From NCBI GenBank assembly GCA_014549065.1, contig JACDOX010000034.1, forward strand, positions 3,887,191 to 3,951,190: 64,000 bases of DNA, read 5' to 3'. The notes beneath the pieces were generated by a model. It was not told where the DNA came from, did no database searches, and worked only from the letters and a program-made list of their open reading frames with translations. Positions within the stretch are counted from its first letter, which is position 1. Every line of letters begins with the position of its first letter. The DNA comes from Cardinalis cardinalis (taxonomy: Eukaryota > Chordata > Aves > Passeriformes > Cardinalidae). Positions 35,026 through 48,746 of the stretch are shown here, piece by piece. The translations under genes and the position numbers were made by a program.

Positions 35026-38000
35026 GTAAAAAACCTAGTAAGTAGAAATGCAGAAGTGAGAGGATGTATAAATGGCATAATACATAAAAGCCATGGGACT
35101 TTTTCTCTGGGGCTCTTTCTTTGACCCTCTTTGGGAATATGGTGGAACCCACTTTAAATGAAAAACAGTAATTCTGTAGAGGTCTCATAAGGATTTATTT
35201 ACTCAATAAATTCACTCGCAGAAGTTTGTGTGGTAGAAGTCTTGATTCAGAATATTTCTAAAGGGTATTTGATTGCATCTAATGTGAGACAAATGGTTTA
35301 ATATATTTTGAGCAGTGCTAAAACACTTCTGGACTTGACCATATGCCCTGGAAGATAAAGACATTACTATCTTCCAAAGTTCAGTATTGGACACTTAATG
35401 AAATTGAATAGAAACTGTCCTTAAATTAACTGAATGTTTATAGGGCTAGGAGTCCAAATAGAATTAAAAAAACCAACAATAAAACCATGACCCAAAAGAT
35501 GTTTTTCTTTGTTATCTAATATTACAGAATTGCTTATGCCTGTTGTTGTTTTAAGTTGCCCTTTGAGGAACTTGGCACAAGCGCTATCAGTAGAGAGTTA
35601 TGAGACTGAATGACTGATTTGACCTGTTTCATCAGAGTTCTTTCTTGGCCTCTATTATTATTGCACTTAGATTAAACAGAAAAGCAAAGGCAGATGTGTG
35701 TAATATGTTGGAGATAATGGTTTCTACAAGCTGTGGCTGGTTTTCCTCTCATCTGGTTATTATCTGTTGAAACACTGAAAAATTCACTTGGACGTGATCA
35801 GAACCAAAGGATTTTAGCATCAGTCCTCTCTTGGACTGAATAGCTATCCACTGGGGGAAAGGCTAGTTCAGAATGAAGGAACTGAAGAGAATAATAGCAC
35901 TTCATATCTCAGTTTTAGTCTGCAAATTGAAGGCTTTCAACATGAATTAAAAGTAAAGCTAAAGTACTCCTTTCTCTTCCTGCAGCTCTTCATCTTTTCA
36001 CTTGACGTCTTCATGAGGTTCACAATTGTTAGGTGGCTTTTTCCTCCTTTCTGGCTTGATCTTAAAAATGCTGAGAGTCATGGCCCAAATATAGCAACAA
36101 ATTTAAATGTGTTGAATCCTGGGAGTAGATTACTTGGTGTCCTTCACATTTTGCAAACCTGTGGTCTCTCTACCCTAAGCAATAGTCCAGTTTCAGATAC
36201 TTGTTTTGCATTTTATCTGGAGTTTCCTTATCTTGATTGCCCTCTCCCGTTCTTCAAGTGAACCATTTCTGTCCTTCATTTTCCTGTGCAGCTCATTCTA
36301 TTTGTATCCTTCAGTAGCAGTAAGTACCACCTCACACTACCTACAGGTTGTCTTCCTCTTCTCATGCCTTTTTTATTACGCTTTATTAAACTAATTTTTC
36401 TGGGGTGTGAAGTTTTTCCCATTAAGAAAGATACATCTGTCTTCCTGCTAGGCAATATTCCTAAGATAATTTCCTGCTCTTCATGCTTTCTATGAAATCC
36501 TTTGCTGAAATTCGCATACTTAATTTGTGTCAGTACTTCACCTTTGTCCCTTTTATTGCTGATGCTGCAACTGAAAGAGCCTCAGTCCAAGTATCTGTAT
36601 ACAAGTCAAGTGAACTCCGTCTTAAAAATAGTATATTCTTTGTACTGCTGGTACTACTTGGGGGCTGTAACAAAGCTGCTTAGCAGCCTTCCTGCCATTC
36701 TGGCCATGATTTGTATGTGCCAGGTTTTCATCTGTTTGCTCCCAGATGAACTCGTCCTCCATGTTGGGTGTTTTCTCTTTTTTTGAAATAAACTGCATGG
36801 TGTATTTATGGAAAATGAGCATGTTGTGTACTGATAAGCTGACCCTTGCTAATAGGAAGATGTTCTGAGTAGTTTTGTTTCCTAGTCCCTTCTGGTATGC
36901 AGAACTAGCATGCTGGTCTCCAGTTTTAGCCCATGAAGGCTATACTGCTGTTCAGGCAGTGGACAGCATATTAAAAGTGGCTGAAGACTTCTGGAGATGA
37001 CAGATGAATTAGGTTTTGAGTGCTAAGCTATTAAAATGCTTTTCTGAATGACAATAAGTAGTTTTATGAGCAGTGAACCAATAAAGATTGGTTTCTTTAG
37101 AATTTTCAGACTTTATGGTGAGAGCCAGTGTGGATTCCCTGATACTTGGTAAGGGTCCTCCGACTGTGCAGCCTTTTCCTGAGCTAGTGTCATTAACAGA
37201 ATCCCTTTTTCTAGCTGGCGTCCTGTTTTCTCTTAACAGGCAGAAATACTGTACTTTGCAGCCTCTTTTCCTACCTCACATTGGTTCCAATGGGCTTGAA
37301 GGTTAAAAATCCAGTAGTGGCTATTGACAAGGAGGCATGGTGACTTCCATGGGTAACCAGCTCTAAAATTCTGTGTGTAANTGTGTGCCTTGTACAGGAT
37401 CCCTTTGGCTATTGAATGCTATTGTGCATGATTCAGTCAAAGTGCAATTACTAAATTACTGCTCACCAAGTGAATATGTCACATACTTAAAAGCAGTAAG
37501 ACAGTTTGACAAAAACATGTATGACTAAAGAGTTTTTGTGGAAACAGTTTGAAGGCTGGTCTCCTACCTCTGTCTATTTATCACAGTTCTTTGTGTAAAG
37601 TGGAGATAATGTTGATACTCTTGAAATACCAGGCATACACACCCCATTGAGGTGGTAAGTGTTAGAGCTCTAAAGCTTTGCACCTCTGGGATTTTCTGAT
37701 GGCTTGAGTGGAAGAAAGTGAGCAAAATCCTTTGACACTTATGATTTACTGGGTGTTAAATACTTAGAAGAATTCTCCATCAGAGTCTCAACTTCCAATA
37801 GCCATTTTTTGATCCTCTTGTTGTTTTCAAGAGACATATATTTTGGCCCAGAATCAAGATAACACTCAAGCACATACTCCCATCCCACTGACTTCAGTAG
37901 CATTCAGCTTCTTTATGTCCGTGTAAGTACATCCTAAAAAAAGGGCTGATTGCAGAGGTTATATGAACCAATGGCCTAAAGGTGAAAATCTCCTTCTGAG

Positions 38001-39511
38001 ATGCACTGTCAAATCCTCATACATAGGAGATCACAGTGGAGCTAGAATTAGAGGGGCTCTCAGCAAAAGTTGCATGTTACTGCAGGGAGAAATGTGATCA
38101 ATACTTGCATATTTTTTAGAATTACCTAATATATTTGATATTATTAGTTGGTGGATTTGGGTTTTTTTTTTCTGTTGAGGGGAATAATGTATTTTAAGAA
38201 TGAATGAGGTTAACATAAGCAGTATAATAAAAGAAACTTGAATACTGTTTTAGGGTGGAAAGACTGAGGAATCTTCCTCTTACACTGAGATCTCTTTCCA
38301 CACCGTCTGTGTATTACTGTTATTTCCATTGTGGTTGCTGATCACCATGTGGATGTTGAATTGAAACGCTGATCTCACCATCTCTCATTTCTAAACAAAG
38401 GCTACATTTTTTGAGTCTTGGAGACCTTTTTCTTGTTTCACGCCACTGTAGCTTGAATGATTTCAGCAGAAGTAGGGTGCTACAGAGGAGAGGCCTGATG
38501 CATTACAGCTGCAATGCTGACAGTGGCCTTTCAAATAATGCCATTGTGGTGGGCTCACATGATTGGTATCAATGCAGGGGGTTTTATCCCAGGGTAGTTA
38601 CTCTACAAGAAGAGTTCTTGCAGAACTGGTAAGCAAGTTACAGACCAGAAAAAACCACTAGATTGATTCTGGCATTCTTCATGAAAAAGAGTGCACTGTT
38701 TCACCAAAAGGTTACTTCATTGCAATGACATATTTCTGAATAGGGTTAGAAGAAATTTTTTGTTTCATTACTTAAACATTTTTTTTAAACATTTAAACTT
38801 ACTAGAATCCATGATTAAGTTATTCCACTAGTTTGGAACTACTTTAATCTCATTTTCAGTCTGAATTTGTCTAGGCTTGTCTGAACTCTAGCAGCTTGCT
38901 GTGCCTCAAATATAAATATTTGTGATAATGGTAATGAGAATAGAAGATGTGTACTGGCTAAGAAAATTTTCAGTCTGTGAATTTGCTCTAGTGTGAGAGA
39001 CTATTCCCAGCATTTTAAAGCAATAAAACAACTTGTTCTTTATGTCCATTTTATATAGTTTTGTCACCTGAGAGACTGACTGGAATTCAGATTTTTCAAG
39101 ATAACTTTACACTTTAGTAATAAACTTTAAAATAAGATGTGACATGAAGTCAAATAGCCCTGCTATACTTATGTGAGGTATGTGTCAGGATGATTTCCAG
39201 ACTCAGAGCAGCTTATGATCTACCAGTAAAAATCATGGTCATAACACAGCTGCTTGGCCAAAAATACATACCTTGCTTTATATCCTGGATCCTCCATGAA
39301 GGTTGTTGATTTGAGAAGAATTTTTTCCCCCACAAAGTTGGGTCGGGTTTTTTCCATTTGGGAGAACTCTGGAATTAGCTGTTTTCCAGCTGATAAAAGA
39401 GGACCTGTATCTCCTGTCTCCTCCCTGTTAGGGCATGTTGTATTCCCTGTGACATCTCCTGCCCTCTGCCCTCCTTACTGCTGAAGAAAATCTCACATAA
39501 AACTTTAAAAG

Positions 39512-39545
39512 GAAGACATGGTTCTGGTTTTAAAACCATGTCTTC
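39512..39545. repeat. Short hairpin, 12-bp perfect arms
   Basis: GAAGACATGGTT (39512-39523) is the exact reverse complement of AACCATGTCTTC (39534-39545), with a 10-base spacer that is itself GGTTTTAAAA-like. Intronic; no known element recognised. Confidence 0.6.
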
Positions 39546-42500
39546 TTGCTTCCTATCATGAAAAAGATGTTGAAGTATTGTTTGGGAAATACTTGAATCC
39601 AACCACTGTCTCTAGTGGTGGTAATCCTTCAGATTTGGTGTAGCTTTATGATACTTCATTAGCTTCACACATAACTAGTCTGAGCTGTTACCTCTTACTT
39701 AACAGAAGCAAGGGATTGTGGTTCAGAATGTCATTATGAAAAAAGGAAGTGTTGAAGTTCGCTGGAAATTATATTAATCTCTTAATTGTTGTAATGAAGC
39801 TTTCAAAGCCCGAGGTAATATTCCAGAGAGTTTGAGAGTCTTGCAGAGTCAGGAAAGAGTGAATATCAAGTAGTTTTCCAGAGGAAAATAAAAAGAATAG
39901 ATTGTGGAAGTGGCAGGCTTCCTGGTTGGAGACTATTTCTAGCATTATCTAACATGCCAATAAGACAGCGAAACTTTGGCAGAGGTTTCTCTGTATGCAA
40001 TGTTAAATATTGTGCTAAAAAATGCTAACATGTGGTGTCAGTTAGTGATTACAGGAGAAATGCTGATGAAATAGTTTGCCAGAGAGGATGAAAATAGAAA
40101 GTGATATCATCTTGTTTACAGGGAGATGCAGTAGAACACAGACAGTGGCTTCAGAGTCACACACTTGCACAGATGTTCCCTGAGGCTGCCTTACAGATAG
40201 ATTTTTTTCCTCACTGAAGAATATCCCACTGAAATGGGGCAGAGTTGGTGACACCTTTCAGTTCATCTCACTCAACGATTTAAGCATTTTGTATGTGAAG
40301 CTGTTCATCTGGGTTCTGTCTGCAGGCAGTCAACAGTGACAGGCTCATCGTGAGAAGTCTTTACCACACCTCAGGCTGATGTTAAGGCAAGATGATACTA
40401 ATCCCCTCGTCTTTCCTTTTTTTCTTTTTTCCTAACCTTCTGACTGTCCTGTGGGACTGGTTTTGCACAACAGAAGTCTACGTCCTGTGGTTAACATTTC
40501 AAAGCACGCTAGATGTTTCTGACTTTCCGTTCAATTAAAAACTTTGGTTAGGGCGTTTCTTTGATCTATGACCTGTCTTCGTCCTTCTGTTCCTTATTTT
40601 ATTTGCCCTAGTCCCCAGGGAAAATATATTAGTTTACATTATTTTTTCAGCTTCCTTTCTTTCTCTTCGTAAATGAATAGGCTAGGCCATGTGTTGCTCT
40701 GAAGAGGTTGTAGCACATGAAAGATGTTGCACAACTGGGACCAAAAATGGCTGGAAACGCTGAAAGCTATGTTAAGCTGCCAATTGCTGTGTTTGTGTCT
40801 TGTTGCTAGAGAGAAGTTAATACAGTTAATATATGGTAAAAAAAATTGTGAAAAGACACAGTGTAGAGAATAAATGAAAAATCACTTGGAATGTAGAATG
40901 TTTACTGAAAGTCTGTCCCTCATAATTTTAGCATCTTAGGTTGAAATGGACTTTTTCCTGCACAGCACAGGCTGGAAGCTGCTGCACTTTTGTGCAGCTA
41001 AAGTGGGTTAATGTGAGTGGTAGCAGAAGTTGCAGAGCGGAATGAAGGGATTCCAGTACATGTGATCATGAATGACCTCACTCCTTCACATCCTCAGGAG
41101 AGCCACACTATAACCAGAAGAGATGCTAGATAGTTGCATAAAAGTAAATCTTAATAGGTTTTTTTTTTGCCCCCAAGGAGAATGAACTGACCTTTCATTC
41201 AGAGGTCTGTTACTTGCTGGTCTACCACTATTCTGTAGTACATATGTATTTCTTTCTAAGTATACCAATGATAATAGCAAGTAGCAACATTCAGCTAAAG
41301 GTCNTGAAGGTCAGGAAGCTATGAGCTGGAGAGGGAAGAACAGCCTGTGCTGTAGCTGGGCTTGGTGAGAGGAAAGCAGGAGCAGAGCAGGAGGAGAGGG
41401 GAGCTCCTCGCTCCTGCTTTCCTTGCTCCACTTGCACAGGAGATGGGTGTAAGACCTGAGTGTCAGCATCTTGAGGTGCCAGCTGCAGTCAGTGTCAGGG
41501 CTGGGGAGAGCTCTGCTGGGCAGAGGATGTGCTTCTGCACCCCATTTGCTACAGTGTGATGCTTGTCTGCTAGGACAGGCCTGAATTTAAAATATTCAAA
41601 GTTCACTAAATGGCTGCGATGGCAGCACTTTCCTGTGAATAACAGCTGGGCCTTTTGACATTGTTCAGTAACACTGCAGTCACTCAATTCTCTCCTTCCA
41701 TTTTGCATAAAGGAGAGGAGATTGCTGTGCCTTGGGGATAAATGTGGACATTTCTCTTTCTTACCCTTATTGATTTCCTGTTATAACTTGTAGCATAATA
41801 GTGGTAATAGCTTGAATGCACTGTTTTTCTCAGCAATAAATGATGTGCTAAAGTACTGGTCCTTTTGTCTCTTAATTTGCTCTGGCAGCCACATTAAGGC
41901 TTTTTACATAGCACAGTGATAGTTTTATTACTTTATTCAATTAGAACAGCAGACAAACCTGAATGAAGTATGGAGGTACAAATGTAGTTATCATCTGGTA
42001 CCCAAAAAAATCTCATGTCCAGAACTGGATATTTGCTATTACACACAAAATGTCAGATTTAGTCCGTGCTTGGACATTCCAGCTCTTTTGACTATGGAGG
42101 AAACCCAAACATTGAATTAGGTGGGGTAGGAAGCTTCAGACGGCTTATCCCACCTAGTAAGCTCTTTGGCTGTAGGGACTGCATTTGTGTATACCCAGTG
42201 TAACATCGAACTACCTTAAATACATTTTGCCATCAGCATACATAGAGAACTCTGGATAGCTGGGGAAGGTTTCCCAAGGAACTGGGCAAATGCCTTGGTA
42301 GTTATTTCACCTTAGGCTTTATGGTGCTGCACCTGTAGTGTTATAGGTATTCAAATTTAGGTGTAGTTTGAAAGATAAGGCAGGGGTTTCTATTATTACT
42401 ATTGCAGCAGACCGTGGCATAGTCATGTCTGTGTTCTGCAGTCTCTGAGACAAGATTGATCTGGAAGATACTGCTTATGTAGTATCTCATCTCCACAAAT

Positions 42501-42829
42501 TTCTGACATGATCCATGTAAACTTAGTATTGTGACTTTGAAGCTAGTACTGTGTAACAATTGAGAAGTGGCTATGTCATCTACATCTCACCCTCAAAGCT
42601 GTACAGTTCTAATACAATATTTTAATATACTGATGATTTTTTTTTATGTCAGGTTGCTGTACTAGAAGCTGTAACAGCTACTTCGTTGTACAACTTCCTA
42701 AAGAAAATGGATTTTAAATAAATACTTTTCTTTGGGCTTTGTTACATGAGATTAACTGATGATATGTTGAATATGATGTGTAGGATCTTTGCGCACATGT
42801 TATCAGGGCTCATTGAGTGACCTTTAAAC

Positions 42830-44300
42830 TAGATTTGAAGGGGAAAGGATTAAAGCCTGGGGACATCACACTGATGTTTGAGAGATTGTGTGCTAGCAAG
42901 GTCATTCTGTCAGCTGTCTCAGTGGAAGTTGTGGAGGGACATCCAGTGAGCAGCAAAGATGGAAGGGTTGATGATGTGCCTGAGAATGGTCACACTGGAA
43001 TTAGGACTTCTCCCCCCAAAAATGCAGTGGGATCAGTGGCCTGTGGAGTGCATCAACAGCAATGCACACACCATGGGCAACAAGCAGGAGGAAATAGAAA
43101 CCGTGGCCTAGCAGGAAAACTGTNACATTGCCTTCACAGAAATGTGGGATGACTCACACAACTGGTGTGCTGCAATGGACAGCTACAAGTTCTTGAGAAT
43201 AGGTAGGCAAAGGGTAAGAGATGGCGGAGTAGCCCTGTATGTTGGGAAGTGTCTGGATTGTCTGGAGCTTAGCAATGGTGACCATAGGGTTGAGCATTTA
43301 TGGGTAAGAACCAGGGGGAAGGCTAACAGGGCAGCTGTCGTGGTGGAAGCCTGTTACAGGCCACCCAGCCAGGATGAGGGAGCACATAAAATATTCTATG
43401 AGAAGCTGGGAGAAGTTTCACAATTACTAGCCCTTGTTCTTGTGGGGGATTTCAATTTACCAGATGGCTGCTGAAAGTATAACACAGCAGAGAGGAAACA
43501 GTCCAGGGTATTCCTGGAGGCTGTGGAAAAGACTTTCCTGAAACTGAAAGCTGGTGAAGGAGCCAACTAGGGAAGTTGTCTCCTTGGACCAGCTATTTGT
43601 GAGCGGAGAGGGACTGGTGGGCAGTGTGTTGGTTGGAGGCTGTCCTGGGCACAGCAGTCATGTTTTTGGTTCCAGGAGAACTTGGACTTCAGAGGGCAAA
43701 CTTTGATCCATTTTACAAGGGCAGCTGAAAGAGCCCTTGGGAGTGAGTCATAAAGGGCAGAGGAGTCTAGGAAGGCTGGATGTGCTTTGAAAAGGAAATC
43801 TTAAAGATGCAGGAGCAGGCTGTCCCCTGATGTCAAAGAATGAGCAAGTGGGGAATGGTGATTATTGGATGGCTGAATGGAGAGATATGGGTGGAACTTG
43901 GGAAGAAAAGGAGAATTTGTAAACTTTAAGAGAAGATGAAGGCAACTCAAGAGGACTACAAATAAGTACCCTGAGGTTATGCAGGGAGAAAGTGCAGGGA
44001 AAAGAGCCAAAGCCCAGCTAGAACTTAGGCTAGTGCCATAAAAAACAACAAGAAATATGTTTTCAAATACCTTAGCAGCAGAAGAAATGGTCGAGGAGAA
44101 TCTCTTATCATCTACTGGATACATGGGGAAATACATGCTCTCTAGGGAAATGGTGGAGTCACCACCCCAGAAGGTATTTGAAAGACATGGTGCTTAGGGA
44201 CATGGTTTATAGTGGTGAACTTGGGAGTGCAGAGTTAATGGTTGAACTTGATGATCTTAAAGCTATTTTCAAATCTAAATGATTCTATAATTCTATTTCA
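42830..44300 (+). mobile_element. CR1 LINE with endonuclease region, RT deleted
   Basis: The plus-strand frame at 43142-43474 is an APE-type endonuclease stretch of CR1 ORF2. It has WDDSHNW near the start, then GGVALYVGK, VEHLWVR, CYRPPSQDE and VLVGDFNLPD at its end. Sequence upstream to about 42830 and the block downstream to about 44130 follow the same ORF through the linker (AKAQLEL-like region near 43990-44030). At about 44130 it jumps to the 3' UTR (GGTGGAGTCACCACCCC) and ends in GATTCTATAATTCT at about 44280-44296. The whole RT domain is absent. Stops and frameshifts make it dead. Confidence 0.92.
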
Positions 44301-45037
44301 TGGTTAAGACGTATAAACATGAGCTAATTATTTGTCGACCAACTGCTTGCACGTTGGTGATGGCAGAATGAGAACTGAGGTCACATGCCTTCCCAGGGGC
44401 CACAAAGACATTCAGTGCCTAATGCAAAGTAGTTTCTGGCTTTCTTGGTGTAGCCTATTGCACGCAGAGAGGCTCTTTTCAGTTGTGCAAAGACTGCAAT
44501 AACACAAGGTCAAGCCAAGGAATATAAAATCAGAGGAAAGCTGGAGACCTTTTCTCTGCTACACTATCCCAACTTTCAGTAATCAGTATCACTATGGAGG
44601 CTTGCTGAGCCATAGTTTGCATCCAAACCATATTTTACAGCTTGTGATTAATCCATCCTCTACAAATGTCTAATACTTTTTAAACTCATGTAAACCTTTT
44701 CCATTTTCTATTACAGTGACCTGTACAAGGTAATTATGTGCTGCATGGAAGCTATTTGATTTTGCTGCCTGTAAATGTTCTGCTTATATTGCACAATATT
44801 AATTTTCCTCACTGTGATGCGACTTTCAACCTGTCCCTGTGCAGAGGGTAAGAGGTATTGGAGAGTGTGGCTCAGAGTACCTGGCTGAGCATGGGTACAT
44901 GGTGACCATCGTTTTGCCTCTCCTGTGCCAAATTGCGTGTGACTGGAGTGATTGGCTTCTTTGCATGACATTCCTTGGCTATAGGAAAGCAAAGGAATAT
45001 CCTTTTCATTTTAAGTTCGACACAACCATTCCTTGGT

Positions 45038-45095
45038 CTGCTTTCTTTTGGCAGAAAAAGGTGTCACTGCTTTCTTTTGGCAGAAAAAGTGGCAC
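45038..45095 (+). repeat. Tandem duplication of a 29-base unit
   Basis: A 23-base segment starting CTGCTTTCTTTTGGCAG occurs at 45038-45060 and again, perfectly, at 45067-45089, giving a 29-base period. Each copy has a pyrimidine-rich run ending in CAG, so each resembles a 3' splice site. No exon is recognised after either copy. Confidence 0.8.
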
Positions 45096-47212
45096 TTCTG
45101 CTCACTTCCTGGAAAGAGAAGTGAGGTTATATTCAGTGAAGTGTCTGACCTTCCCCATACCCTCTGTGTTGCTAACATGCTGTCCCATTTTCAGCCTAGG
45201 AATAGAAAAGCATTTAATTCTTAAAACCACCAGCCAATTATTTCAGTTAGTTTTAGTTAAGCCTCCTAAACACACTTACTCCTGCTAATTAAAAAAGAGA
45301 AACTTAAAGTCACACGTAAATTTTTTTTTAATACACAACCAATTGTATTTGAAATAGTGGATAGCAATAGTATGTAAGGTGAAAATTAATACCCATTGAG
45401 ATCTGAGTGGTTCTACTGTTTCTTTTTAATACAAAGTTGGGGGGGAGGGGTTTGTGTTTGAATGCTGGACTGGTTTCTTAGCTTTCACGAGAGACAGAAG
45501 CAGGGAGGAGGTGGCATTCTCTCTTAAGCTCAGTGTGACTGTAGTNCTTCTTGCAGAGCTGGTGCAGATCTTTGTGACGTAATAGGTCCCTCTGACAGGA
45601 GAGGGACCCTACAAGTGCAGCAGCATCAGCTTTGCAGCACTACATCTTCCCAGGTCTGCCAGCATTGCTCAGAAGTGCTCAAAAGCCCTAAATGCAAATT
45701 TTCAATGTCTTTCCGAGTAGTTAACTTTTTAGGTGTAATTCCCTTTTGTCTGAGGATGGCACTTTTCCTAATTCCTTTTGATTGTTCATTGGAGACCTTC
45801 CCACATGTGTTCCCATAGCAGCCATCTGCAATAGCATGTCTATGCAGCTCAGCTCACGTTGTTCAGGAAAGATTTCCCTTTCTCTTCTCCTCACAGAAGT
45901 AGGAGGTGAGGTGGCAGGTACTTCATTTCTTTCCTGTGCTAGGCAGCTAGCCAGCAGTTTGTGGAGAATGTGTCACCTTTTGCAAAGATCTAACAGTGGA
46001 GGGAAAAATGTCATCAAGAGACCTTTCAAGTGCTTTTGAACCACCACTGGACTAACAGACAAGGATCTCAAATAAACTCTATAGGAATAAAATGCTTGCT
46101 GAAAGCTCATGAAACCTTTAATCGAAAATAAGAAAAATACAAAGTTATATTGGGAACATACTCTCAAAAGCTGCATACCTGTAGTATTTTATATGTGATA
46201 GGTCAAAAAGCTAACAGAAAGTTTAACTCCTTCTAATAAATCCTGTGGCTCTTTAGAGTAATTCCTCTTGATCTCCTAATATTTCTTTAGGTCTTGGATG
46301 TAGAATACCGGTTCTGCAGGACTGCTCTGCTGCAGCCTGGCTTGTTTTATAATGTTTTGGGTTTTTTTATGTTTCACTTATTATCCATGGTGCTGTCTCT
46401 TGGCATCCCCAAGGAACTTTCTTCCCCACCTCAGAGACTAAATCCTGCCTTAAGTCAATGATTCTCAATGAGATAATTGATGATCTTGTAGGATACAACT
46501 TGGCTTTTGGAGATACTGCTTTTTCAAGTTCAGCTGGGCGGAGAAGCTCGGGTGTTGGTGAGGAATGGCTCCACACCCACCAGAAATGCTCTTAAAGGAA
46601 TGTTGTCTGTGTTTGTGCAACTCCTTGTGCTCAAGACACACCACACAGGGCCACCCTGGCAGAAGCCAAGAAAATAAACAAAACAGCTAACTCCTGCTTT
46701 GTCTTGGGAAGCCAAGATGCTTCAGCAGCTTCTGTTCCCTCACTGAGGTCTTGGGAATTAAGGATCCTTGAGTTCAGACCTCCTGCATCAATGGGTAGCA
46801 TTGCAGCAATGGTGATGCTGGAGATCATGAGAGCAGTGAGGGGTCTGTGTCAGGTATCTGGAAGTGCCAGGTACTGGTTGCCTGTGGTGGCAGCATGGGG
46901 AGTCAGGTGGAGTTAGGATTGTCCAAGATTCCCAGTTTTGGGGTTGTGACTGCACTGGGAGCTGGAGTCGCTTGATGAACCGCTTGTCCTCCTTCTGACC
47001 CCCAAAATATAGCGGGGCATCTCAGTGTGAGGAGAGTGGTGGGGTGTGTGGGCACTGTGCCTCTCCTCTCCAACATCTCAGGAATAGCAAAGTTGTGTTG
47101 TAGCCATATGCTGTGAAGTAAACCCTCTTGTTTTACTTTTTTGGCATGAAGCATTGTAATAGGTTGTTTATACAGGTATGGTGATGAATGATCTCTGGTT
47201 TCTGCCAGTGGA

Positions 47213-47323
47213 AATAAAGCAGGCCAGCATTGCTTTAGCTTTTGTGACCCACTGCTGACTAATTCTTGCTGCTGTTTCTCTCCTTGCACTACAGAAAGGG
47301 GTTGGGATTTTTCTGGCGCCGAA
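47213..47323 (+). other. Possible LTR end with primer-binding-site-like motif (weak)
   Basis: An AATAAA at 47213-47218 is followed about 100 bases later by TGGCGCCGAA (47314-47323). That resembles the start of a lysine-tRNA-type primer binding site next to a retroviral LTR. The match stops after ten bases and no gag-like sequence follows. No second LTR or target duplication was found. It could be a decayed ERV remnant or chance. Confidence 0.2.
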
Positions 47324-48746
47324 TCATGTAATTCAGGCAGACTTTCTTGTCTGACACAGCAGCAGTCTTTTTCTTGTGCCCAAACAGTGTTTGACATGAC
47401 CAAACATCATTTGTATATTGAAGTTTTAATGAATTGGTCTCTTTGAGGAAAACTGCTTAGAGTCTTTCCAGCAATTGAATCTCTGCAGATAGTGGCCAGG
47501 CACTCCTGCACTCTGCCAGCCCTTCATTTCCAGCACAACTTTGGGGGAAGCTGTTGCAGAGCTGTTCAAGGACAAGCACTCAGGAGGCTGTATGGTACAT
47601 TGAAGCATTCAAAGCTTCATCAGTGATGGTATTTTATCTCTTTTATGCAGTAATACAGCAGAGCTAAGAAAAGACTGCGTGACTGAGTGTCAGGTGAAGC
47701 TGTTTTGCCTTCCTTTCTTCTGGATACAAATTAAGCAGTGTAAATTTGTCTTCTCAGNATGATAAAGGACCTGTGATACTTTAAATTCACAGTTTGAAGA
47801 ATTTTAACAGAAAGCAAATACTTCAGCAACATGATCTCTGAAAGAGGAATTCTTCACATTGACTTTCTTCATTATCTTCTTTTTTGCACTTAGTTATAGT
47901 GATCATTTACAGGTTTGAATCTGCTTGTATGGGAGCAAGAAGCAGTTTTGAACACCTTCTTTTTCTTATTTATTTAGGTACTATTTCTTCAGTCAATTAA
48001 AGTATGTGATGTATATGTTTCACTATTTTTTGCAAGTTTTATAGTTTATAACAAATTGATTAAACAAAAAAACATTTTAGTTATTGACTTAATATGTTTA
48101 TTTCTAATAACTGCATTCAAGGCTTCAGAACTGCTGTGCTCATCCTCTCACCCTGTGCTTTTACTCACAAGATGAAATTAGAAAGCAAGCTATCTCTGAA
48201 GCTTTTTGTTTTGGTTCTTACTTCCTCAACTCTTTGCTGGTTTCAGCTTTTAATGAATTATTCAGTGAACCAAAAATACTTAAATAAACTGTCAAGAAAG
48301 ATACATTATCTATATTTGCAGAAGAGACTAGTGCTGTCAGAATTGGTTTCAGCACTTGGTATTCTAGGTGCTTAACCACTGTCTTCCATTTAACTTGTTA
48401 CTAATAAACCACTTTAGGTATTTGACTTGTTTTGAAACTTTTAACAACAAGCACATATTATTTCAATTATGCAGTGTAAGTAAAATAGTATTACTGTCAT
48501 ATGTTTTAATAGACCCAGTTGTTCTCATTTTAAGTATAAATAGAGTTATTAGAGACAGGTGAATTCAAATGCAATAGCATACTTTAAAAATACAGTGTTT
48601 ACATTCTCCTTGGTCCTTTCTTAATTGACCTTTACTCGCCTGTAGTTGGACAAGAGGTACCCTGGAGAGCCAAGTCCCATCTAGTTCTTAGGTCAGAGAC
48701 AGCTGAAGCTTGTGCAGGGGTTTGAGAACACTAAGCACCCATTCAT

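Larger units (their letters stand above)
28709..42829 (+). other. PDGFD: PDGFD intron 1, repeat-poor stretch
   Basis: Fourteen kilobases with only one short CR1 tail (33585-33690), one microsatellite (34955-35020) and one short hairpin (39512-39545). AT-rich, with no recognisable coding exon. Being repeat-poor, it is where conserved non-coding elements would be easiest to find by alignment. Confidence 0.6.
44301..48746 (+). other. PDGFD: PDGFD intron 1, no recognised gene
   Basis: It contains the 29-base tandem duplication and the weak LTR-end candidate at 47.2-47.3 kb. The 166-codon minus frame at 46903-47403 overlaps that candidate and shows no domain I can identify. Confidence 0.55.

Noticed and set aside
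34820..35188. 122-codon minus-strand frame with a Tyr-Ile repeat
   Set aside because: The repeat is the translation of the TA microsatellite.
43142..43474. Endonuclease-like open frame that could be taken for a host nuclease gene
   Set aside because: Its motifs and order match CR1 LINE ORF2, flanking DNA continues the same LINE and ends in a CR1 tail.
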